A stretch of 64,000 nucleotides of DNA from Trinickia mobilis (GCF_017315705.1 NZ_JAFLRF010000001.1:328394-392393); one strand, 5' to 3'. Shown: positions 44,595 to 53,850, numbered from the stretch's first letter. Notes: a model not told the origin generated them from the sequence alone. Numbers and translations: made by a program.

Positions 44595-45631
44595 GCGCGG
44601 CGCGCCCGGTACCAGTGATCGGTGGCGCGCTGCAGCATCTGATGGCGCGCCGCCCCTTGCGGCAGCCAGCGCGGCGCGGCGAAGGCGGCGCGGGCGAGGA
44701 AATCGAGCAGGTTCACGTGCCGCCGCAACACGCGCTCGGTGCGGTGCGCCTTGATCGGATTGAACATGCCTTCGCGCTTGAAGATCTGGATGGGGTTCTT
44801 CTTGATCCACAGCCACGATCCCAGTTCGAGCGTCATCGGCAGAAAGATGTTCGGCGGCCGCGTGCGGTCGTATGCGCAGTCCCACAGGTCGCCGTGCGCA
44901 AGATATTGGTGGCTTTGCGGCTCGAACGCGTAGCCGTGGTGCGGGTGGGCGCTTTCGAACATCGTCTTCAGCACGAACATTTCCGGCAGGTGCGGCATGT
45001 GTTTTTTCGACTTCGCGTAAGGGAACCAGATGCTGTCGCGAAAGCCGTAGCCCGAGTGGCAGTCGAGCGCGAAGCTGAGCGGCCGCGACATCAATTCGGC
45101 TTCGACCACGCGCAAGAGCGTCGCGGCCTCCAATTCCATCGGCGCGCCGTGCCTGCCGCGATACCACGGCAGCCACGGCCCGATGCGCTGGCCGCCGGCC
45201 AGAAACGGCACCCGCCCTTCGGCGTTCTGCGGCGCGTTGCGCATGAGATCGACGCCGTTCGGGTTGGCGCGGGTCATCGCCCACATCCCGCCGGGATTCA
45301 CGATCGGCATGAAGACGAGACGGATCGACTGCAACTGGTTGTGCAGCAGCTCGTCCCATTCGAGCCGGTAAAGCAGCGAGCGCATGTAGTCGAGCAGCAA
45401 TTGCGTGCCGATGCGCTCGAGGCCATGGATGCCGCCGAAAAAACCGATCGCGGGCGCCTGTGGATCGTTGGAGCCGATCGTCGCGACATACACCGGGAAA
45501 GTCCGCCCTTGCGCTTGCGTTTCGCAGGCGATGCGCATCGAAAAGCGCGTCGCCCCCGCGTCGAGAATCGCCTTCAGGTCTTCGTATTCGGCGAAGGTCG
45601 TCTCGGGCACCTGGGTCAGCACGGTAGTCAT
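44591..45631 (-). CDS. M14-family zinc carboxypeptidase
   Basis: This 346-aa protein has the M14 zinc ligands H69 and E72 (GGIHGLERIG) and H192 (DCHSGYG), substrate Arg in NPNGVDLMRN, and catalytic Glu E269 (TLELGSW). No signal peptide is seen, so it is probably cytoplasmic like AGBL/succinylglutamate-desuccinylase-type relatives. It is first gene of a two-gene unit with the hydrolase. A TACAAT/ATTGT-rich AT segment lies just upstream. Confidence 0.85.
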   Translation of the reverse strand: MTTVLTQVPETTFAEYEDLKAILDAGATRFSMRIACETQAQGRTFPVYVATIGSNDPQAPAIGFFGGIHGLERIGTQLLLDYMRSLLYRLEWDELLHNQLQSIRLVFMPIVNPGGMWAMTRANPNGVDLMRNAPQNAEGRVPFLAGGQRIGPWLPWYRGRHGAPMELEAATLLRVVEAELMSRPLSFALDCHSGYGFRDSIWFPYAKSKKHMPHLPEMFVLKTMFESAHPHHGYAFEPQSHQYLAHGDLWDCAYDRTRPPNIFLPMTLELGSWLWIKKNPIQIFKREGMFNPIKAHRTERVLRRHVNLLDFLARAAFAAPRWLPQGAARHQMLQRATDHWYRARRA

Positions 45632-45994
45632 CGCGAACGCCCGAGTCGATGGGAAATGAGTGCCGCAGGCACCGCCTGGGATCTAAACAATATAGACAGT
45701 TTATTGTAGCAGCGGCCCTTCGCCGCACCCTCTTTTTTATGTCGATCCGACAATCCTCATAACATATAGTCGTATAGACGTTGAGATGCCTTCATCGGAC
45801 CGTCAAAGTCACTTCTTAGAATGCCCATGATTTAACGCAGCGCACGCTGAGGCTGCAGGATCTGCCGCAGAAATTTCGCAGCGAAGTGCTGGCGAAGGCC
45901 GTGCCGGTATGAACGCGAAGCAACGCCAAGTGAGGCGGCTTAACGCGTCGGTTTTCCACCGTGCGACTTGCCAAAGGCGCGCCCGCGCAAACCC
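45632..45994. other. Intergenic region between M14 peptidase and MocR regulator genes
   Basis: These 363 bp are AT-richer near the peptidase, with a 6-bp dyad ACAATA (45687-45692) / TATTGT (45702-45707) just upstream of its start, probably in the promoter. Around 45838-45910 a short open stretch ends in LPQKFRSEVLAKAVPV and may be the tail of a lost gene. No intact gene seen. Confidence 0.4.
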
Positions 45995-47533
45995 TCACCC
46001 CACCCGCCCCACCGTCTCGTCAATCGCCTCGGCCAACAGCTCGAACGACGGCACGATCTCCTCATCCGGCACGCACGCATAGCCGATCAGCAAGCCCGAC
46101 GCCGATCGCGCGGGCTGCGCGTAATACCCCGACAACGGCCGCACGACGATATTGCGCTCGAGCGCGGCGGCGGCCACCTTGCGGTCGTCCGCGCCCCCCG
46201 GCAACTGCGGCAGCTGCAACACGAGATGCAGCCCCGCATCGCCTCCGACCGTCGGCAACGCGTCGCCGTAGCGCCGCGCGACGGCATCCAGCAGGTTTTG
46301 CCGCCGCTGCCCGTAGAGCGTGCGCATCTTTCGGATGTGCGACGTGAAATGCCCTTCGGCGATGAATTCGGCCAGCACGGCCTGCTGCAATAGCTGCCCT
46401 TCCCGATACAGCTCGGCGCTCGCGGTCGCGAAACTCTCCGCCAGCGCCTCGGGCACGACGAGATACCCCACGCGCAAGCCGGGAAAGAGCGTCTTGCCGA
46501 AGCTGCCGACGTAAATCACCTGCCCCGCCGTATCGAGCCCCTGCAACGAAGCGAGCGGACGGCTGCCGTAGCGGAACTCGCTGTCGTAGTCGTCTTCGAT
46601 GATCCAGCATTGATGCTGGCGCGCGTATTCGAGCAGCATGCGGCGGCGCGCGAGCGTCATCACCATGCCGAGCGGATATTGATGCGACGGCGTGACGAGC
46701 ATCAGCTTCGGCGGATTCGCGAGATCGTCGGGCGACGGCGCGATGCCTTCGGCGTCGACGCCGATCGGACGCGAGCGCAACCCCGACACGTGCAGCACGC
46801 TGCGCACGCCCCAATAGCACGGGTCTTCGGTCCAGATGGCGTCGCCGGGGTCGGACAAGAGACGCACCGCCAGATCGACCGATTGATGAATGCCCGTCGT
46901 GACGATGATCTGCTCCGGCGTACAGCGGACCGAGCGCGACGTGCGCAGGTAGTCGGCAAGGACGTGGCGCAGGAGCGCCAGGCCGCCGCCCGGCGCGTAG
47001 GTCAGGAGTTCCGGGCGCAGGCGGCGCCAGTATTTGCTGCTGATGCGGTTCCACACCTGCGCGGGAAAACGCGACACGTCCGGCACGCCCGGCATGAACG
47101 CACCCCATTGGCGCTTCGACACGCCGGCTCCCGCGACGAGGCGCGCGCCGCGCGCCGACAGCGCGCGCGCCGCAGGCTGAAACGGCTGCACCCGTTGCGC
47201 ACCGGGAGGTTCCGGCAATGCCCGCGGCCCACCGGCCGTCTCCGGCGCCCCGACGATCTCATCCGGCGCGCTGTCGGCGACGAACGTGCCGCGCCCGGTC
47301 CCCGATGTCACATAGCCTTCGAGCACCAGTTGTTCATAGACCTGCGTCACCGTGTTACGCGCAATCCCCAGCTCGTTCGCGAGCAGCCGCGACGACGGCA
47401 CCTTCGTGCCGGCCGGCAGCTCGCGCGACAGGATCGCCTGCTGCAGCAGCCGATGCAGCTGCCGGTAGACCGGTTGCCCGTTGCCGCGCTCGAGCCGCTG
47501 CGCGAGCCAGTCCGACAATACGCTCGCGCGCAT
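45995..47533 (-). CDS. MocR/GabR-family transcriptional regulator (GntR HTH plus aminotransferase-like domain)
   Basis: This 512-aa regulator has a GntR winged helix at residues 15-85 (PAGTKVPSSRLLANELGIARNTVTQVYEQLVLEGYV) and a fold-type-I aminotransferase-like domain at about 135-510. The PLP-lysine region is YVGSFGKTLFPGLRVGYLV, with the Asp and Asn/Tyr context in IIEDDYDSEFRYGSRP. It is divergent from gabTD. MocR regulators of this type (GabR) sense GABA as an aldimine with PLP and activate gabTD while repressing themselves. Repeated TTGGCTCC boxes overlap its own start region. Confidence 0.9.
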   Translation of the reverse strand: MRASVLSDWLAQRLERGNGQPVYRQLHRLLQQAILSRELPAGTKVPSSRLLANELGIARNTVTQVYEQLVLEGYVTSGTGRGTFVADSAPDEIVGAPETAGGPRALPEPPGAQRVQPFQPAARALSARGARLVAGAGVSKRQWGAFMPGVPDVSRFPAQVWNRISSKYWRRLRPELLTYAPGGGLALLRHVLADYLRTSRSVRCTPEQIIVTTGIHQSVDLAVRLLSDPGDAIWTEDPCYWGVRSVLHVSGLRSRPIGVDAEGIAPSPDDLANPPKLMLVTPSHQYPLGMVMTLARRRMLLEYARQHQCWIIEDDYDSEFRYGSRPLASLQGLDTAGQVIYVGSFGKTLFPGLRVGYLVVPEALAESFATASAELYREGQLLQQAVLAEFIAEGHFTSHIRKMRTLYGQRRQNLLDAVARRYGDALPTVGGDAGLHLVLQLPQLPGGADDRKVAAAALERNIVVRPLSGYYAQPARSASGLLIGYACVPDEEIVPSFELLAEAIDETVGRVG

Positions 47534-47535
47534 AA

Positions 47536-47582
47536 ATTGGCTCCTACATTTTCATTGAAATGGCTCTAATAATTGGAGCCAA
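47536..47582. promoter_or_regulatory. MocR-type operator: repeated TTGGCTCC boxes
   Basis: ATTGGCTCCTA (47536-47546) and AATGGCTCTAA (47559-47569) are direct repeats 23 bp apart, followed by the inverted copy TTGGAGCCAA (47573-47582). The first lies immediately upstream of the regulator's own start codon. TATAGT at 47590-47595 may be the gabT -10. Direct repeats plus an inverted half-site are the known layout for GabR/PdxR-type dimers. Confidence 0.65.
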
Positions 47583-47661
47583 ACCTGATTATAGTCGTTG
47601 CATCGGGCGGTTTTCCCCCATCCGCCGTGCCCGAACTCAATCGAACGCGAGGAAATGAGCC

Positions 47662-48948
47662 ATGACCACCAATTCCGAACTCCAGGCCCGCAAGGACGCC
47701 GCCACCCCGCGCGGCGTCGGTGTGATGTGCGACTTCTACGCGGCGCGCGCGGAGAATGCGGAACTGTGGGACATCGAAGGCCGCCGCTTCATCGATTTCG
47801 CCGCGGGCATCGCCGTGACCAACACCGGTCACCGTCACCCGAAGATCGTCGCGGCGATCCGCGAGCAGCTCGATCACTTCACGCACACCGCCTATCAGAT
47901 CGTGCCGTACGCGTCGTACGTCGAGCTGGCCGAGAAGATCAACGCTCGTGCCCCCGGCGGCCATCCGAAGAAGACCGCGTTCTTCACCACGGGCGCCGAG
48001 GCCGTCGAAAACGCCGTCAAGATCGCCCGCGCGGCGACCGGCCGCCCCGGCGTGATCGCGTTCTCGGGCGGCTTTCACGGCCGCACGCTGATGGGCATGG
48101 CGCTCACCGGCAAGGTCGCGCCGTACAAGCTCGGCTTCGGCCCGTTCCCGTCGGACGTGTTCCACGCGCCGTTCCCGAACCCGCTGCACGGCGTGTCGAC
48201 GGCCGACTCGCTGCGCGCAGTCGAGACGCTCTTCAAGGCCGATATCGATCCGAAGCGCGTCGCCGCGATCATCTTCGAACCGGTGCAGGGCGAAGGCGGC
48301 TTCTATCCGGCGCCCGCGGAGTTCGTGCGCGGCCTGCGCAAGATCTGCAACGAGCACGGCATCCTCCTGATCGCCGATGAAGTGCAGACCGGCTTCGCGC
48401 GCACCGGCAAGCTCTTCGCGATGCATCACTACGACGTGGTGCCCGACCTGATGACGATCGCCAAGAGCCTCGCGGGCGGCATGCCGCTATCCGGCGTGGT
48501 CGGCCGCGCGGACATCATGGACGCCGCCGCGCCCGGCGGCCTCGGCGGCACCTATGCGGGCAACCCGCTCGCCGTCGCGGCAGCGCACGCGGTGCTCGAC
48601 GTGATCGACGCAGAACACCTGTGCGAGCGCGCGACGACGCTCGGCGACAAGCTGAAAGCGAAGCTCGCGGCGCTGCAAAGCGACGTGCCGCAAATCGCCG
48701 ACGTGCGCGGCCCCGGCGCGATGGTCGCCGTCGAATTCTTCAAGGCCGGCACGCGCGAGCCGGATGCCGAGTTCACGAAGAAAGTGCAGGCGCGCGCGCT
48801 GGAACGCGGGCTGCTGCTGCTCGTGTGCGGCGTCTACGGCAACGTCGTGCGCTTCCTGTTTCCCCTCACCATTCAAGACGCCGTGTTCGACGAAGCGCTC
48901 GGCCTGCTCGAAGAGGTGTTGAAGGAAAGCGTGGGCGTCGCGGCTTAA
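47662..48948 (+). CDS. gabT: 4-aminobutyrate--2-oxoglutarate transaminase
   Basis: This 428-aa PLP enzyme converts GABA and 2-oxoglutarate to succinic semialdehyde and glutamate. Family motifs include IAVTNTGHRHPKIVAAI, FFTTGAEAVENAVKIAR, SGGFHGRTLMGMALTGK, EPVQGEGGFYPAP, LIADEVQTGFARTGKLFA and the PLP lysine in TIAKSLAGGMPLS. It is the first gene of gabTD. GAGGAAATG spacing gives a good ribosome site. Confidence 0.94.
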   Translation: MTTNSELQARKDAATPRGVGVMCDFYAARAENAELWDIEGRRFIDFAAGIAVTNTGHRHPKIVAAIREQLDHFTHTAYQIVPYASYVELAEKINARAPGGHPKKTAFFTTGAEAVENAVKIARAATGRPGVIAFSGGFHGRTLMGMALTGKVAPYKLGFGPFPSDVFHAPFPNPLHGVSTADSLRAVETLFKADIDPKRVAAIIFEPVQGEGGFYPAPAEFVRGLRKICNEHGILLIADEVQTGFARTGKLFAMHHYDVVPDLMTIAKSLAGGMPLSGVVGRADIMDAAAPGGLGGTYAGNPLAVAAAHAVLDVIDAEHLCERATTLGDKLKAKLAALQSDVPQIADVRGPGAMVAVEFFKAGTREPDAEFTKKVQARALERGLLLLVCGVYGNVVRFLFPLTIQDAVFDEALGLLEEVLKESVGVAA

Positions 48949-48965
48949 TCGAAATTGGAGTGAAA

Positions 48966-50432
48966 ATGCAAAACCTGGAACCGATCAATTTGAAGGACGC
49001 GTCGCTGTTGCGCACGCAGGCGTTCATCGCCGGCGAATGGCAAGGCGCGGCGGACGGCTCGACGTTCGAAGTCCGCAACCCCGCCACCGGCAATGTGCTC
49101 GGCACCGTGCCGAGCATGGGCGCGACGGAAACCCGTCACGCGATCGAGGCGGCCAACCGCGCCTGGAGCGCGTGGCGCAAGCAGACCGCCAAGCAGCGTT
49201 CAGCAGTTTTGCGCCGCTGGCACGACCTGATGCTCGAAAACGCGGACGACCTCGCGCTGATCCTCACGACCGAGCAAGGCAAGCCGCTCGCCGAAGCGAA
49301 GGGCGAGATCCAGTACGCGGCGTCGTTCCTCGAATGGTTCGCGGAAGAAGCGAAGCGCGTCTACGGCGACACGATTCCGAGCCCCGCGCCGGACAAGCGC
49401 ATCGTCGTCGTGAAGGAACCGGTGGGCGTTTGCGCGGCGATCACGCCGTGGAACTTCCCCGCCGCGATGATCACGCGCAAGGTCGGCCCCGCGCTCGCGG
49501 CGGGCTGCCCGATCATCGTGAAGCCCGCCGAGGCGACGCCGTTCTCCGCACTCGCGCTCGCGGTGCTGGCCGAGCGCGCGGGCGTGCCGGCCGGCGTCTT
49601 CAGCGTCGTCACGGGCGAGCCGAAAGCGATCGGCGCGGAGCTGACCGGCAATGCGGCCGTGCGCAAGCTGTCGTTCACCGGCTCGACGCCGATCGGGCGT
49701 CTGTTGATGGCGCAGTGCGCGCCGACCGTCAAGAAGGTCTCGCTCGAACTGGGCGGCAACGCGCCCTTCATCGTGTTCGACGATGCCGACCTCGACGCGG
49801 CCGTGGCCGGCGCGATCGCATCGAAGTACCGCAACAGCGGGCAGACCTGCGTCTGCACGAACCGGTTCTATGTGCACGAGAAGGTCTACGACGCGTTTGC
49901 GGAGAAGCTGCGCGCGGCGGTCGGCGGGCTGAAGGTCGGCCGCGGCACCGAGGCGGGCGTCACGCAAGGCCCGCTCATCAACGAAGCGGCGGTGCTGAAG
50001 GTCGAGGCGCACATCGAAGATGCGCTCGCGAAAGGCGCGCAGGTCGTCGCAGGCGGCAAGCGCCACGCGCTCGGCCACGGCTTTTTCGAGCCCACCGTGC
50101 TGACCGGCGTCACGCCCGCGATGAAAGTCGCGAAGGAAGAAACGTTCGGCCCGCTCGCGCCGCTCTTCAAGTTCGCATCGGACGACGAAGTCGTGCACCT
50201 CGCCAACGACACCGAATTCGGCCTCGCCGCCTATTTCTACAGCCGCGACATCGGCCGCGTGTGGCGCGTGGCCGAAGCGCTCGAGTACGGCATGGTCGGC
50301 ATCAACACGGGGCTCATCTCGAACGAGGTGGCGCCGTTCGGCGGCGTCAAGCAGTCGGGGCTCGGCCGCGAAGGCTCGCACTATGGGATCGACGACTATG
50401 TCGTCATCAAGTACCTGTGCATGGAGGCATGA
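48966..50432 (+). CDS. gabD: NAD(P)-dependent succinate-semialdehyde dehydrogenase
   Basis: The start is ATG 48966 with GGAG 5 nt upstream, 17 nt after gabT (488 aa). It oxidises succinic semialdehyde to succinate. Aldehyde-dehydrogenase motifs are ITPWNFPAAMITRKVGPALAAGC, FTGSTPIGRLL, catalytic Glu in LELGGNAPFIVFDDADLD, catalytic Cys in NSGQTCVCTNRFYV, and late KEETFGPLAP. With gabT it completes GABA entry into the TCA cycle. Confidence 0.94.
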   Translation: MQNLEPINLKDASLLRTQAFIAGEWQGAADGSTFEVRNPATGNVLGTVPSMGATETRHAIEAANRAWSAWRKQTAKQRSAVLRRWHDLMLENADDLALILTTEQGKPLAEAKGEIQYAASFLEWFAEEAKRVYGDTIPSPAPDKRIVVVKEPVGVCAAITPWNFPAAMITRKVGPALAAGCPIIVKPAEATPFSALALAVLAERAGVPAGVFSVVTGEPKAIGAELTGNAAVRKLSFTGSTPIGRLLMAQCAPTVKKVSLELGGNAPFIVFDDADLDAAVAGAIASKYRNSGQTCVCTNRFYVHEKVYDAFAEKLRAAVGGLKVGRGTEAGVTQGPLINEAAVLKVEAHIEDALAKGAQVVAGGKRHALGHGFFEPTVLTGVTPAMKVAKEETFGPLAPLFKFASDDEVVHLANDTEFGLAAYFYSRDIGRVWRVAEALEYGMVGINTGLISNEVAPFGGVKQSGLGREGSHYGIDDYVVIKYLCMEA

Positions 50433-50465
50433 CGCGCGAGGCCTGAAATCAGCAAGCCGCGCAGT

Positions 50466-50497
50466 AGCGGATCGCGACAGGCTTGCCGCGATCCGCT
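50466..50497. terminator. Hairpin between convergent gabD and Rieske oxygenase genes
   Basis: AGCGGATCGCG and CGCGATCCGCT form a perfect 11-bp stem with a 10-nt loop, 33 nt after gabD and touching the oxygenase stop codon. No T-run on either side, so it may be a partial or bidirectional terminator or mRNA-end stabiliser. Confidence 0.5.
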
Positions 50498-51576
50498 CAG
50501 CCCGCCGGCGGCGCCCCGCACTCGCGCAACAACGCGCGCAACTCGTTGATGACGGGAAACACCTCCTGGTTCCAGTCGGCGCCTTGCTGGTCGTGCGCCT
50601 TCTGCTCGCGCTCGACGATCTCGCGATCCTCCTTGAAGATGCGGTCGGTAAACCATACGAGCATCGGCCACGCCACATCGAGCAGCACGCCGATTTTCGG
50701 CCGGCGGATCGACAACAGCCCGAACGTGCGGTTGGTGCGCTGCGCCTTGTCGAGCGGCACGTAGGCGATCCATAGATCCATCACGAGGGTCTCGTCGCCC
50801 GAGCGGATCTTCAGCATCTGATAGGGGTACGCGGTGCGGATCGTCATCACGTCCTTCTTTTCGTGTTTCGTGCTGTTCGGGCGCTCGCCGAACACGATCG
50901 CTTCGCCGAACGGCTGTTTGCCTTCCGTCCGCGAAAACGTGTAATCGACCTCGACCCAGCCCTCGCCGCGGCGGCGCCCAAGCGGCCGGGCGCGCATCTG
51001 CCCCATCTGCCGGCGATGCAAGAACTGATGGTTCATGTCCATCAGGTTCTCGTGCATGAACGAGTAGTGGCACGCGACTTCGCGGCCGAAACGCCGCGTC
51101 TTGTAAGCCTTCTCGCCGAGCGACGCGAGCCGCGGCAGCGGCTTCGTCTCCGCGAGCGCAGCCTCGCCGGGAAACACGAAGATCAGCCCCCCCTCCTCGC
51201 GGCACGGATACGAGCGCACGCCATTGGGCAAACGCTCGGGGCCCAGATACGGAATGTCGACGCAACGGCCCGTGCCGTCGTAGGTCCAGCCGTGATAACA
51301 GCAGCGAATCCGCTCGCCGCAGACCACGCCCGCATGCAGCGGCACCTGGCGGTGCGCGCAGCGGTCCTCGAGTGCGAACACGGCGTCCGACTCCGTGCGC
51401 ACGAGCACGATCGGATCGCCGGCGAAGCGCACGCCATGCGCCTTGCCGCGCTTCACTTCGTGGGACCAGGCGAGGGGATACCAGTGATCGGGGTGGATAT
51501 CGACGCGGCGCAGGTCCCGTAGCGGAACGGGGACTGCGTCTTCGGTCGCGCTATCCAGCGACGGAACTGCGTGCAT
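50497..51576 (-). CDS. Rieske non-heme iron oxygenase, alpha-subunit-like
   Basis: This 359-aa protein has a Rieske 2Fe-2S domain at about 30-140: first ligand pair CAHRQVPL, second CCYHGWTYDGTGRCVDIP. The catalytic domain has an iron site in ENLMDMNHQFLHRRQMG, where D-x2-H is followed by H after three residues rather than the usual four. No reductase or ferredoxin gene is adjacent. It resembles single-component-alpha oxygenases of the phthalate/vanillate kind; substrate unknown. Monocistronic and convergent with gabD. Confidence 0.85.
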   Translation of the reverse strand: MHAVPSLDSATEDAVPVPLRDLRRVDIHPDHWYPLAWSHEVKRGKAHGVRFAGDPIVLVRTESDAVFALEDRCAHRQVPLHAGVVCGERIRCCYHGWTYDGTGRCVDIPYLGPERLPNGVRSYPCREEGGLIFVFPGEAALAETKPLPRLASLGEKAYKTRRFGREVACHYSFMHENLMDMNHQFLHRRQMGQMRARPLGRRRGEGWVEVDYTFSRTEGKQPFGEAIVFGERPNSTKHEKKDVMTIRTAYPYQMLKIRSGDETLVMDLWIAYVPLDKAQRTNRTFGLLSIRRPKIGVLLDVAWPMLVWFTDRIFKEDREIVEREQKAHDQQGADWNQEVFPVINELRALLRECGAPPAG

Positions 51577-51920
51577 GGGTGACGCCTCCTTAATCGACTG
51601 ACAGCTAGGTGACAGCCGCGCTCGCGGCCAAGACGAATGTCGTCACCGAGTCTAACCGAGGTCGGTCCCGCACAGGCAAACGGATGTGATCCTAATTGAG
51701 AGGCGCCGAAGCGGCGGCGGCCGCCGACGTGCGCGTGAGCGCGCAGCCACCGGCAAAGAAGACACCCCGCGCAAGCGGCCTGCCGCACCGCTACACACTT
51801 TACAGACTGTTACCGCGGCGCCACGCCATTGCGGACGCGGCTTTCCCTATACTTCACGCGCCGATCCGCAACCGGATCAATCCGCCGCAAGCAAGCGGCG
51901 CTTCGAAGTCGAGACACCCG

Positions 51921-52568
51921 ATGACGCGCGCATTTTTCGCTAAAGCCAGTTCCTTGATTCCCATTGCCGCCGTCGGCGCAGCGCTTACCTTGAGCGGCTG
52001 CGTGGCGCCCAACCCGTACGCGTCCTATTCGTCCCAGCCGCAGTACGCGCAGCCGCAGTACGCTCAACCCGCGTACACGCAACAACCCGCGTACACGCAA
52101 GCGCCCGACATACAGCCAGCCTACGCGCCGCCGCCCACACCGATGCCACCTGCCGGATACCAGCCGCCGCCTCCCCCGCCGCCTTCCGACTATCAACCGG
52201 CGCCGGCGCCCGCCCCGGCCTATGGCTATGCGGAGCAATACGGCACGGTGACGGCCATCCAGCCGCTCAGCAACCCGGCGAGCCCGTCGAGCGTGGCGGG
52301 CACCGTCGTCGGCGCGGTGGTCGGCGGCGTGCTCGGCAACCAGATCGGGCGCGGTCATGGACGCGATGTCGCGACCGTCGTCGGCGCGCTCGGCGGTGCA
52401 GTGGCCGGCAATCAGATCGGCCAGCAGGTCGGCGCACGATCGGCGGGCTTTCGCGTCGCGGTGCAGTTGAGCGACGGCTCGATGCGCTCGTTCGACATGC
52501 CGAACCCGGGCGATCTGCACCCGGGCGACCGAGTGCGTATCGACGGCGACCAGATCGCACGCTATTGA
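51921..52568 (+). CDS. Glycine-zipper 2TM-domain outer-membrane lipoprotein
   Basis: The start is ATG 51921 (215 aa); earlier in-frame codons lack a signal. Signal peptide with lipobox LSGC (Cys at 28). Residues 35-110 are Pro/Gln/Tyr/Ala-rich with tandem YAQPQYAQPAYTQQPAYTQ repeats. Residues 135-180 contain glycine zippers (GTVVGAVVGGVLGNQIG and VVGALGGAVAGNQIG) as in SlyB/Rick-17kDa lipoproteins, then a small C-terminal beta domain (SDGSMRSFDMP...GDRVRI). Envelope structural or stress role by family. Confidence 0.87.
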   Translation: MTRAFFAKASSLIPIAAVGAALTLSGCVAPNPYASYSSQPQYAQPQYAQPAYTQQPAYTQAPDIQPAYAPPPTPMPPAGYQPPPPPPPSDYQPAPAPAPAYGYAEQYGTVTAIQPLSNPASPSSVAGTVVGAVVGGVLGNQIGRGHGRDVATVVGALGGAVAGNQIGQQVGARSAGFRVAVQLSDGSMRSFDMPNPGDLHPGDRVRIDGDQIARY

Positions 52569-52584
52569 AGCGCCGGCTTCGCGC

Positions 52585-52603
52585 GGCCGTTTTCACAACG
52601 GCC
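52585..52603. terminator. Short hairpin between lipoprotein and pcaF genes
   Basis: GGCCGTT and AACGGCC pair around a 5-nt T-rich loop in the 79-bp gap between these convergent genes. Without a T-run it is a weak candidate for a shared bidirectional terminator. Confidence 0.4.
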
Positions 52604-52647
52604 CGCGTTCAGCGAGCCGAGCAGCGCCGCTTCGGCTTATCTCGCCA

Positions 52648-53850
52648 TCACACCCGCTCGATCGCGATCGCAATCCCCTGCCCGACGCCGATACACATCG
52701 TGCACAGCGCGTAGCGCCCCTTCGTGCGGTGCAGTTGATACGTCGCGGTCGTGACGAGGCGCGCGCCGCTCATGCCGAGCGGGTGCCCTAGCGCAATCGC
52801 GCCGCCGTTCGGATTGACGCGCGGATCGTCTTCGGCCACGCCGAGCATGCGCAGCACCGCAATGCCCTGCGACGCGAACGCTTCGTTCAGTTCGATCACG
52901 TCGAACTGGTCGATCGTCATGCCGAGACGCGCCAGCAGCTTCTGCGTGGCGGGAGCGGGGCCGATACCCATCACGCGCGGCGCGACGCCCGCCGTCGCGA
53001 TGCCGAGCACGCGTGCGCGCGGCGTCAAGCCGAAGCGCTTCGCACTGTCCTCATTGGCGAGCAAGAGCGCGACGGCGCCATCGTTGACGCCCGACGCGTT
53101 GCCCGCCGTCACCGTGCCGTCGGGGCGCACGACACCCTTCAGCTTCGCCAGCGCTTCGAGACTCGTCTCGCGCGGGTGCTCGTCTTGCGAGACCACGATC
53201 GGATCGCCCTTCTTCTGCGCGATCGTCACCGGCACGATTTCCTGCGCGAGCGTGCCGTCGCGCTGCGCACGGGCGGCTTTCTGCTGGCTGCGCAACGCAA
53301 ACGCATCCTGCGCTTCGCGGCTCACCTTGTAGTCCTGCGCGACGTTCTCGCCCGTTTCCGGCATCGAATCGACGCCATATTGCTGCTTCATCAGCGGATT
53401 GACGAAGCGCCAGCCGATGGTCGTATCGTAGATATCGGCCTGGCGCGAGAACGCGGCGGGCGCCTTGCCCATCACGAACGGCGCGCGGCTCATGCTTTCG
53501 ACGCCGCCCGCCAGCATCAGCGCCGCTTCGCCCGATTTGATCGCGCGCGCGGCGATGCCGACCGCATCCATGCCCGAGCCGCACAGGCGGTTCACGGTCG
53601 AGCCCGGCACGGTTTGCGGCAAACCGGCAAGCAGCAGCGACATGCGCGCGACGTTGCGGTTGTCTTCGCCGGCCTGGTTGGCGCAGCCGTAGATCACGTC
53701 GTCGATGGCCGACCAGTCGACGTCCTTGTTGCGCTCCATCAGCGCTTTCAGCGGCACGGCGCCGAGGTCGTCGGCGCGCACCGACGACAAAGAACCCGCA
53801 TAGCGGCCGATGGGCGTGCGGATGGCGTCGCACAGGAAGGCTTCGGTCAT
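52648..53850 (-). CDS. pcaF: 3-oxoadipyl-CoA thiolase (beta-ketoadipate pathway)
   Basis: The start ATG 53850 has GGAG 8 nt upstream (400 aa). The thiolase active-site set is C90 (VNRLCGSGMDAV), H in NPNGGAIALGHPLGMSGAR, and Cys in CTMCIGVGQGIA. The N-terminus EAFLCDAIRTPIGRYAGSLSSVRADDLG is the PcaF/PaaJ pattern. It cleaves 3-oxoadipyl-CoA to succinyl-CoA and acetyl-CoA, the last step of aromatic degradation through protocatechuate or catechol. A divergent IclR gene favours pcaF over paaJ. Confidence 0.9.
   Translation of the reverse strand: MTEAFLCDAIRTPIGRYAGSLSSVRADDLGAVPLKALMERNKDVDWSAIDDVIYGCANQAGEDNRNVARMSLLLAGLPQTVPGSTVNRLCGSGMDAVGIAARAIKSGEAALMLAGGVESMSRAPFVMGKAPAAFSRQADIYDTTIGWRFVNPLMKQQYGVDSMPETGENVAQDYKVSREAQDAFALRSQQKAARAQRDGTLAQEIVPVTIAQKKGDPIVVSQDEHPRETSLEALAKLKGVVRPDGTVTAGNASGVNDGAVALLLANEDSAKRFGLTPRARVLGIATAGVAPRVMGIGPAPATQKLLARLGMTIDQFDVIELNEAFASQGIAVLRMLGVAEDDPRVNPNGGAIALGHPLGMSGARLVTTATYQLHRTKGRYALCTMCIGVGQGIAIAIERV

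Noticed and set aside
45838-45910. Short open stretch ending LPQKFRSEVLAKAVPV
   Set aside because: No start, no family recognised and only about 25 codons; it may be a gene remnant but cannot be supported.
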